Assembly (NCBI GenBank): GCA_002392385.1
Contig: DGGX01000229.1
Coordinates: 1 to 18,665 of the forward strand
From: Lachnospiraceae bacterium UBA3863
Lineage (GTDB): Bacteria > Bacillota > Clostridia > Lachnospirales > Lachnospiraceae
DNA length: 18,665 nucleotides
Direction of reading: 5' to 3'
Shown here: one piece after another, positions 13,062 through 18,665 of the stretch
Layout: every line of letters begins with the position of its first letter
Numbering within the stretch: the first letter of the stretch is position 1
Translations under genes and position numbers: made by a program
The notes under the pieces: model-generated
The model's database searches: none
What the model saw: only the letters and a program-made list of their open reading frames with translations
Told to the model about the DNA's origin: nothing

Positions 13062-14075
13062 ATGGCAGATAACGGACAGTTCCAGGGCAAGGTCCCCGAC
13101 ATCAGCAAAACAGAATTTGATTACGCGCAGGACGTGATCCGCAAGCTGGCGGGTTATTTTCAGACAAGGGTCGTGGGACAGCAGATGCTGAAGCTGTCGC
13201 TCATCGCCGGTATTCTGGCGGACGGGCATATCCTCCTGGAATCTGTGCCCGGCCTGGCCAAAACGACCGCCGCCAAGGCGATCTCGGACGCCGTGGACGG
13301 CAAGTTCTCCCGGATCCAGTGCACACCGGACCTGCTGCCCAGCGATATCATCGGTACCCAGATCTATCACCAGGAGACGGGCGGGTTCGAGACCATCTTC
13401 GGACCGGTTTTTGCCAATTTCGTGCTTCTGGACGAGGTCAACAGGTCCAGTGCCAAGACCCAGAGCGCCATGCTGGAGGCCATGCAGGAGCGGCAGGTGA
13501 CCATCGGCGGTGTCTCCTACCGGATGCCGGAGGACATCTTCATCGTCATCGCGACCCAGAACCCCATCGAGCAGGAGGGCACCTATCCCCTGTCCGAGGC
13601 GCAGACGGACCGCTTCATGATCAAGGAGAAGATCACCTATCCTTCACCCGAGGAGGAGACGGAGATCCTGACCCGCATGGAGCAGGGCTCCCTGGGCAAA
13701 CAGCCCCCGGTGCTGACCATCCAGGACGTGGACAAGGTACAGGAGATCGTAGGCAAGGTCTATGCCGACGCCGCGATCAAGAAATATATCGCCGACATCG
13801 TGAACGCCACCAGGCACGCGGATGAGGTGCTGCCGGAGAATATGCGCGGCTATGTGCGCATCGGCGCCAGCCCCCGCGCCTCCATCGCCTTCCTGAGCAT
13901 CGCCAAGGCCGTGGCCCTCATGCAGGGCAGGACCTATGTGATCCCGGACGACGTGAAGCGGATGCGCCACCAGGTCCTGCGGCACAGAGTGAACCTGAGC
14001 TACGCGGCCGTTGCCGACGGCGTGGAGCCGGAGATGGTCATCGATCAGCTTGTAGGGAGCGTGAGAACACCGTGA
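13062..14075 (+). CDS. moxR: MoxR-family AAA+ ATPase
   Basis: A 337-residue AAA+ ATPase of the MoxR group. Walker A is GLAKTT (64-69), the MoxR variant of GxxxxGKT. Walker B is FVLLDE with D124 and E125, followed by the MoxR hallmark NRSSAKTQSAMLEAMQE. ATQNPIEQEGTYPLSEAQ contains sensor 1, and GASPRAS is the sensor 2 region. MoxR proteins act as chaperone-like ATPases that mature or regulate partners with VWA domains; two VWA genes follow in this operon. The start at 13062 was chosen because AAGGAG (13050-13055) precedes it at 6 bases and a promoter -10 box covers the alternative ATG at 13011, which would give 354 residues. Its stop overlaps the GTG start of the DUF58 gene. Confidence 0.92.
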   Translation: MADNGQFQGKVPDISKTEFDYAQDVIRKLAGYFQTRVVGQQMLKLSLIAGILADGHILLESVPGLAKTTAAKAISDAVDGKFSRIQCTPDLLPSDIIGTQIYHQETGGFETIFGPVFANFVLLDEVNRSSAKTQSAMLEAMQERQVTIGGVSYRMPEDIFIVIATQNPIEQEGTYPLSEAQTDRFMIKEKITYPSPEEETEILTRMEQGSLGKQPPVLTIQDVDKVQEIVGKVYADAAIKKYIADIVNATRHADEVLPENMRGYVRIGASPRASIAFLSIAKAVALMQGRTYVIPDDVKRMRHQVLRHRVNLSYAAVADGVEPEMVIDQLVGSVRTP

Positions 14076-15088
14076 ATTATGATTATCTGGACCGCATACG
14101 CAGTGCCATATCGCTGTATACGCGCCGCCGGACGTCCAATATTCTGGAGGGCTCCTTCCGCTCGGTCTACCGCGGCAGGAGCATGGAATTCGATGACCTG
14201 AAGGAGTACGTGCCCGGAGACGACGTGCACGACATCGACTGGAAGAGCTCCTCCCGGACCGGCAAGGTCCTGATCCGCCGCTACATGGCGGAGAGGCGCC
14301 ACAATGTCCTCTTCCTGCCGGACAGCAGCCGGGGCATGCTGGCCCATATGCCCTCCGGAGAGGTCAAGTGGGAGGTCGCCCTGATGGCGGCCGGCGTCAT
14401 CGCCTACCTCATGGACGGACAGGGGGCGGACTATGCCTTTCTGTTCGGCGGTGCCAGGGGCATGCAGTTCAGCGGCTTCCGCACCGGCAATATCCACCTG
14501 GAGACCCTCCTGCACACCTATCGCAATGTCATGCAGGACGGTCAGGAGCACACGCCCTTTGCAGAGGTCCTGGACCGCGCCGCGGAGATCGATCTGCGCA
14601 AGAAGATCATCGTGGTGCTGACCGACAGGAAGGGACTCACCTGCCTGGATGACCGCCGCCTGAAGAAGCTGTCCGTGAACAACGACCTGCTGGTCCTGTG
14701 CATGGAAGACGTCATGCTGACCGGAACGGCACAGACCGCAAGACGGGTGAAGGCACGGCAGGCCGAGAAGGAGAAGAAGGAACGGAAGCTGCCCGCGGGC
14801 AGGCTGACGGCGGCCGGGGCCGGAAACCGTATCCGGGCTATTTTCAGACGTTATCTCACGCCGGACAGGACCTATGACCTGGAGGCGGGACATTATGAGG
14901 ATCTCTTCGTGATCTCCGGCAGAGCCCTGCAGGAGGCGGAGCGCAGAGAGAGAGAAGAGGGCCTGGCGGCGGCCAGGGCACGGCTGCGCCGCAGCCGGGG
15001 CGGCCTGGCAGTCATCGAGAGCGAGGCGGACATTCTGGACCGGACCCTGGAACTGTTTGAGAGGTACAGGCATGAATATTACGGTTGA
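14072..15088 (+). CDS. DUF58 domain protein
   Basis: A 338-residue protein. The defining DUF58 motif is present: EYVPGDDVHDIDWKSS (45-60), with the preceding GRSMEFDDLK. The following part (about 74-230) has a VWA-like alternation of strands and helices: NVLFLPDSSRGM at the place of the metal site, then KIIVVLTDRKG. A charged, Lys- and Arg-rich stretch (about 230-250) separates this from a helical C-terminus. No membrane segment is visible, so it is probably cytosolic. The start is GTG, overlapping the moxR stop as GTGA, with AGGGAG upstream. DUF58 proteins are regular partners of MoxR, but their biochemical role is not settled. Confidence 0.9.
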   Translation: MNYDYLDRIRSAISLYTRRRTSNILEGSFRSVYRGRSMEFDDLKEYVPGDDVHDIDWKSSSRTGKVLIRRYMAERRHNVLFLPDSSRGMLAHMPSGEVKWEVALMAAGVIAYLMDGQGADYAFLFGGARGMQFSGFRTGNIHLETLLHTYRNVMQDGQEHTPFAEVLDRAAEIDLRKKIIVVLTDRKGLTCLDDRRLKKLSVNNDLLVLCMEDVMLTGTAQTARRVKARQAEKEKKERKLPAGRLTAAGAGNRIRAIFRRYLTPDRTYDLEAGHYEDLFVISGRALQEAERREREEGLAAARARLRRSRGGLAVIESEADILDRTLELFERYRHEYYG

Positions 15089-15539
15089 ACTTCAGCCGCC
15101 CATGTATTATATGACTCGCTACACCGTGATCGCCCTGGTGGCGGCCGCCGCTGCGGCCGCGCTGTGGTTTTTCTTCATCCGGGGGATCCTGCGGGAACCT
15201 AAGAAGGTGCAGGAGCCGGTGCACGACGCAGCCTGGCGGGAGCGCAAACGGCAGGAATATGCCGCCAGGCTCAGCACCCTGGAGACGCGTCTGGAAGCCG
15301 GTCAGGTGGACATGCGCGGCGCCTTCCAGGAGATGAGCGCTGTGCTGCGGCTTTTTGTCCATGAGATGACGGGGATCCATGTCCATGAATTCACCCTGAC
15401 GGAGATCCGGAAGGTGGGGATCCCCAGACTGACGCAGCTTGTCAGCAGCTACTATACGCCGGAGTTCGCCCTGCGGTCCCGTGCGGATGCCCGCAAGGCG
15501 CTGAAGAAGACGAGGGAAGTGATTCTGACCTGGCAGTAA
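15072..15539 (+). CDS. Small membrane protein, DUF4381-like position in the MoxR operon
   Basis: A 155-residue protein with one membrane segment (about 17-38, rich in Ala) and a cytosolic helical body. The central stretch AFQEMSAVLRLFVHEMTGI, followed by HVHEFTLTEIR and SSYYTPEFA, resembles the small DUF4381-type proteins found between DUF58 and VWA genes in MoxR operons. That resemblance is from pattern and position, not from a search. The ATG at 15072 was chosen over a TTG at 15057 because GAGAGGT lies at a suitable distance before it. It overlaps the DUF58 gene by 17 bases, so it is likely translationally coupled. It may link the VWA proteins to the membrane complex; this is inference. Confidence 0.78.
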   Translation: MNITVELQPPMYYMTRYTVIALVAAAAAAALWFFFIRGILREPKKVQEPVHDAAWRERKRQEYAARLSTLETRLEAGQVDMRGAFQEMSAVLRLFVHEMTGIHVHEFTLTEIRKVGIPRLTQLVSSYYTPEFALRSRADARKALKKTREVILTWQ

Positions 15540-15564
15540 AGGGCCGGCCCGAGGTAGACCACAT

Positions 15565-16677
15565 ATGACACTCAAGCATCCCATCATTCTGACGGCAGGG
15601 ATCCTCCTGCTGGTCATCGCCGCAGGCGTGGCGGCCTTCCTGCGGCGGCGCAGGGGCAGCACCTACCGCGGCGGCGTCCTGGCGGCGGGCACGGAAGCGG
15701 TGCGCCGTCTGCCGGAGTATATCCGGCGCAGGAACCTGTTCCGCTTTCTGTCGGTCCTGCTGGCGCTGAGCCTGGCAGGCGCGGCCGTCTGCACCCTTTT
15801 GCTCATCGCCCGGCCCTACAAGACCGAGACCGTGACCAGCGGCGTCAAGAAGAGAGACATCTTCCTCTGCCTGGACGTCTCCTATTCCATCTATGAACTG
15901 AACTACCAGCTGGTGGACAGCCTGGAAGAGGTGGTGGCCGGCCTGGAGGGAGACCGTTTCGGTATCTCCATCTTCAACACCTCCACCGTCCTTTTCTGCC
16001 CCATGACGGACGACTATGATTTTGTCATCTCGCGGCTGGAGGAGCTCAAGGAATACTTCCGCCTGCAGGAAGAATATATGAAACTGTTCGGGGACTACGA
16101 ATATCTCTATGAGATCCCCGACGCGGATATGGAACGCTACTACGAACTGGAGCAGCTTCTGAACGACACCGAGGCGGGGACCCTCATCAACAACCACCGG
16201 CGCGGCAGCTCCCTGATCGGCGAAGGCCTGGCGGCCTGCCTCTACAGCTTCCCCGGCCTGGACGAGGACATGGAACGCACCCGCTGCATCATCATGTCCA
16301 CCGACAACAGCCAGCAGGCCCTGAGCAAGCCCCTGGTGGAGCTGAAAGAGGCCTCGCAGATCTGCGCCAAGAACGACGTGACGGTCTACGGCGTTTTTCC
16401 CGAGATGCAGGTCTTCGATTCCATGGACGACGGCATGGACTATGACACCTGCCTGCGGGAATTCAAGCAGTGCGTGGAGCTCACGGGCGGCACCTTCTAC
16501 CTGGCCGGCGAGAAGACCTCGGTCAGCGATATCGTGGCCGGCATCCAGAGAAAAGAAGCCCTGGCTGTCGCGGAAGTAACTGTGACCAAAGAGACCGACC
16601 AGCCGGCAGTGCCCTATATCCTGCTCCTGGTCATGCTGATCACCGCGGGGATCACCGGCGTGATCCTGCGAAGGTAA
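15565..16677 (+). CDS. VWA-domain membrane protein, BatA-like
   Basis: A 370-residue protein. Two hydrophobic segments near the N-terminus (about 6-26 and 60-82) and one at the extreme C-terminus (about 349-368) place the VWA domain between membrane anchors, as in BatA and BatB. The metal-ion-dependent adhesion motif DxSxS is DVSYS (104-108), in IFLCLDVSYSIY. RGSSLIGEGL later supplies the second metal loop, and CIIMSTDNSQQ is the following strand. An unusual Tyr- and Glu-rich insertion (about 160-205) lies inside the VWA fold. GAGGT at 15551-15555 precedes the ATG. It is expected to be a client of the MoxR ATPase at the cytoplasmic membrane. Bat operons were linked to aerotolerance in Bacteroides, but their role in Clostridia is not established. 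Confidence 0.87.
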   Translation: MTLKHPIILTAGILLLVIAAGVAAFLRRRRGSTYRGGVLAAGTEAVRRLPEYIRRRNLFRFLSVLLALSLAGAAVCTLLLIARPYKTETVTSGVKKRDIFLCLDVSYSIYELNYQLVDSLEEVVAGLEGDRFGISIFNTSTVLFCPMTDDYDFVISRLEELKEYFRLQEEYMKLFGDYEYLYEIPDADMERYYELEQLLNDTEAGTLINNHRRGSSLIGEGLAACLYSFPGLDEDMERTRCIIMSTDNSQQALSKPLVELKEASQICAKNDVTVYGVFPEMQVFDSMDDGMDYDTCLREFKQCVELTGGTFYLAGEKTSVSDIVAGIQRKEALAVAEVTVTKETDQPAVPYILLLVMLITAGITGVILRR

Positions 16678-16691
16678 GAGGGGGAATGACT

Positions 16692-17651
16692 ATGCATTAT
16701 GAACCGATCCTTCCCCCGGTCTTTCTGTGGGGACTGGCCATCCTCAGCATGGTCGTATTCGGCCTGCTGGCTGCCCGCCGCGGGGCGGACCTTTTCGAGA
16801 AGATCGCCGGTCTGGTCCGCACGGCTGCCATCGCCGGCCTGGTCCTGATCATCGGCCTGCGTCCCATGACGGAGCGCAGCAGCATGGACGTGGAGACCAA
16901 AAACCTGGACGTCCTTTTTGTCGTGGATGACACCCTGAGCATGTGGGCCCTGGACTACAACGGACGCAACACCCGCATGAGCGGCGTGAGAAAAGACTGC
17001 GCCTACATCATGGAGCGCCTGCAGGGGGCGAATTTCGGCCTCATCCGCTATGAGAACACCGCCAGGATCCTGGCCCCCTTCACCCAGGACCGCGACAATG
17101 TCCAGGATGCCCTCCGGACCATCGACATGCCGGACAGCTACTACGCCCGGGGCAGCTCCCTCGACGTGCCCTACGACGCCATGGAACAGCTCCTGGTCTC
17201 CTCCTCCAAAAAAGACGGCCGACAGACCATCCTCTTCTTCTTCACCGACGGAGAAGTGACCGAAGAAGACTCCGTCTTCTCCTACAAGGACCTCTCCCAG
17301 TACGTGGACGGCGGTGCGGTCCTGGGCTACGGCACGGAAAAAGGCGGCCGCATGCGCGACACCTACGGCACCGAGATCTACGATTACCAGTCCCACGAGA
17401 CCGCCGTCTCCAAGATCGACGAGATGAACCTCAAGCTCCTGGCGGACGACCTGGGCATCGACTACATCCACATGGAGCAGTCCGAAAACGTCCGTTACCT
17501 GACAGATGCCATCCTGGCCGGCTCATCCACCGCCACCGGCAGCAAGCGCACCGTGGTCTACGAGGACGTCTATTATTACTACGCCTGGCCGGTCCTCATC
17601 GTTCTGGCCCTGGAGATCATTCTGCTCATCCGCAGAGGGAGACTGCTGTAA
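16692..17651 (+). CDS. Second VWA-domain membrane protein, BatB-like
   Basis: A 319-residue protein with two N-terminal membrane segments (about 8-28 and 40-56), a VWA domain and a C-terminal segment (about 295-312) ending in basic residues. The metal site reads DDTLS (79-83), a DxTxS form in which Thr replaces the first Ser of the usual DxSxS. RGSSLDVPYDAM gives the second loop and FFFTDGEVTEED the third. GAGGGGG at 16678-16684 fits best with the ATG at 16692; the ATG at 16686 is too close to it. The frame is open far upstream, but that part overlaps the previous VWA gene. It begins 14 bases after that gene. The two VWA proteins differ greatly in sequence outside the metal motifs, so they are not a recent duplication. 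Confidence 0.87.
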   Translation: MHYEPILPPVFLWGLAILSMVVFGLLAARRGADLFEKIAGLVRTAAIAGLVLIIGLRPMTERSSMDVETKNLDVLFVVDDTLSMWALDYNGRNTRMSGVRKDCAYIMERLQGANFGLIRYENTARILAPFTQDRDNVQDALRTIDMPDSYYARGSSLDVPYDAMEQLLVSSSKKDGRQTILFFFTDGEVTEEDSVFSYKDLSQYVDGGAVLGYGTEKGGRMRDTYGTEIYDYQSHETAVSKIDEMNLKLLADDLGIDYIHMEQSENVRYLTDAILAGSSTATGSKRTVVYEDVYYYYAWPVLIVLALEIILLIRRGRLL

Positions 17652-17771
17652 CACAGCAGGAACTGCGCCACCCTTTCCGACCGGCGGCCGGAGAGCAGAG
17701 ACATGCGCCATCCCTTCCGGCCGCCGGCCGGAAGAGCGAAACAATCCTGAAGTAAGCCTGTGAGGAAGCCT
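17652..17771 (+). repeat. Two imperfect 40-bp direct repeats with GC hairpins
   Basis: Two similar units start with GCGCCA at 17665 and 17705. Each runs on as a C-rich stretch into a CCGG-rich palindrome and then GAGAGC or AAGAGC. The second contains a clean stem, TTCCGGCC (17715-17722) with GGCCGGAA (17726-17733) around GCC. The gap separates the second VWA gene from the TPR gene. With no T tract, it more likely affects mRNA processing or partial termination, or is a small repeat element. Confidence 0.65.
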
Positions 17772-18533
17772 ATGAACGTACATGATGACAACAGCCGCGC
17801 CATCCGCCGGATCCTGATGGCTGCCGGCGCCGTGGTCCTGACCCTGACGGCCTTCTTTCTGGCCGCGAGGATCCTGATCAACACCGTGTTCGCCCGGCAG
17901 CTGGAGAACGGCACCCCCGCGCCAGCGGCGGAAGAAGCCCTGACCATCCTCAACGTGCCGGAAGGCTATGTGCCCTTCTACAACGCGGGCAACGCCTACT
18001 ATAAAAGAGAGCAGTATGACCTGGCCATCGACCGCTACCAGCGCGCTCTCGACTGCCATCCCTCGGACGGCAGAGAGTGCCCCATCCGCGTGAACCTGGC
18101 CCTGGCCATGATCCACAAGATCGACTTCGAGAACCTCAATTCCGACAAAAAGATCGACCAGGCCATTCAGCAGCTGCGCAGTGCCCGCCTTGTCCTGACC
18201 GAGGAAGGCTGCGCCGCCCCGGAAGGTCCGGACGGCCACGACCCCGAGGCCCAGAAGCTCCGCGAAGAGATCGATGAGCTCATCAAACAGCTCGAGCAGA
18301 TGAAGCAGAACCAGGACCAGAATCAGGACGAGGAAGAGCAGCAGCAGGAAGAACAGCAGCAGAACCAGGAACAGAGCGACCGCAGCAAGACCTCCCGCGA
18401 GCGCGAGATCGAACGGGAGCTCAAAGAACAGAAACAACAATCCATGCAGGAGCAGCAGGACGCCCAGCGCGAGAAGGACCGCCGCGAAGCCGGCGAGGGC
18501 GACGGCTACGAGTATGGAGACAGGAACTGGTAA
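17772..18533 (+). CDS. TPR-repeat membrane-anchored protein, BatC-like
   Basis: A 253-residue protein. A basic N-terminus is followed by one membrane segment (about 14-36). A tetratricopeptide repeat is clear at about 67-98 (FYNAGNAYYKREQYDLAIDR), and a second, looser one follows (103-142). The C-terminal third (about 163-245) is a charged coiled coil that becomes extremely rich in Gln and Glu. The order VWA, VWA, TPR is the usual end of a Bat operon, where the TPR protein is thought to scaffold the VWA proteins. The ATG at 17772 follows AGGAAG closely. A GTG at 17760 in the same frame would add four residues and is the alternative. A BatD-like gene, frequent in such operons, is not seen before the window ends. 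Confidence 0.85.
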   Translation: MNVHDDNSRAIRRILMAAGAVVLTLTAFFLAARILINTVFARQLENGTPAPAAEEALTILNVPEGYVPFYNAGNAYYKREQYDLAIDRYQRALDCHPSDGRECPIRVNLALAMIHKIDFENLNSDKKIDQAIQQLRSARLVLTEEGCAAPEGPDGHDPEAQKLREEIDELIKQLEQMKQNQDQNQDEEEQQQEEQQQNQEQSDRSKTSREREIERELKEQKQQSMQEQQDAQREKDRREAGEGDGYEYGDRNW

Positions 18534-18574
18534 GCGGGGGCTGCGTTTGGGATAATAAGTTCGGATATTCAAAG

Positions 18575-18665
18575 TTTTTTAGGGTTTCCCAAAGTTTTTT
18601 AGGGTCTGGTTTTAGGGTCTGGACCGATATGAGGTATACGTTTTTTAGGGTCTGTCGTTAGGGTC
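18575..18665 (+). repeat. Five direct copies of a TTAGGGT-type repeat
   Basis: TTTTTTAGGGT occurs at 18575-18585, 18595-18605 and 18641-18651. Shorter TTTTAGGGTCT (18610-18620) and TTAGGGTC (18658-18665) copies complete the set. Two long copies are preceded by CAAAG, and most are followed by CTG. Spacing is irregular and the array runs off the window end. No gene can be seen here. It may be the edge of a mobile element or a regulatory repeat of the next locus. Confidence 0.75.

Noticed and set aside
18575..18665. Telomere-like TTTAGGG repeats
   Set aside because: The resemblance to eukaryotic telomere units is coincidental: spacing is irregular, sequence between copies is unrelated and the genome context is bacterial.

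Overview
The window looks like a chromosomal piece of a GC-rich member of the Bacillota, probably class Clostridia and perhaps Lachnospiraceae. This is inferred from gene content, strong AGGAGG-type ribosome sites, near-consensus sigma-A promoters and family resemblance; no 16S or other phylogenetic marker is present. Almost all genes are on the + strand.

Region 1 (1-1504) is the end of a hydroxyacid catabolism operon: the 3' end of an Fe-S fumarase/L-tartrate dehydratase beta subunit, then a tartrate/D-malate dehydrogenase (decarboxylating). The last codons and stop of the dehydrogenase lie inside a dispersed palindromic repeat.

Region 2 (1505-4445) is an accessory insert with visibly lower GC. 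It holds a three-gene HipB-HipS-HipT toxin-antitoxin module behind four palindromic operators spaced about four helical turns apart. Next comes the 3' part of a DUF4143 AAA ATPase gene on the minus strand, which has lost its ATPase half, and then a patch dense in repeats. Same-orientation copies of a 25-bp repeat lie at both edges of this insert.

Region 3 (4415-11155) starts with a perfect TTGACA-N17-TATAAT promoter carrying a probable operator. It drives an XRE regulator, possibly followed by a membrane-anchored M1 metallopeptidase. Then come a conserved small protein of unknown role, an asparagine-synthetase-like enzyme that lacks the glutaminase half-site, nicotinate phosphoribosyltransferase and ammonia-dependent NAD synthetase. 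A 165-bp multi-hairpin intergenic element separates the last two genes.

Region 4 (11202-12954) encodes an unrecognised membrane protein built from an internal duplication, and a small helical protein whose gene starts inside its 3' end.

Region 5 (12984-18533) is a MoxR / DUF58 / small membrane protein / VWA / VWA / TPR operon of the Bat (aerotolerance-like) type with its own TTGACA-N17-CATAAT promoter. The promoter position argues that MoxR starts at 13062, not at the upstream ATG. In the known logic of such operons, MoxR is an AAA+ chaperone acting on the VWA proteins at the membrane. The window ends in five copies of a TTAGGGT-type direct repeat of unknown origin.

I see no rRNA, tRNA, CRISPR array or intact transposase. 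The best candidates for a second look are the HipBST module with its phased operators and repeat-bounded insert, the cysteine-less asparagine synthetase with its coupled small gene, and the duplicated membrane protein.
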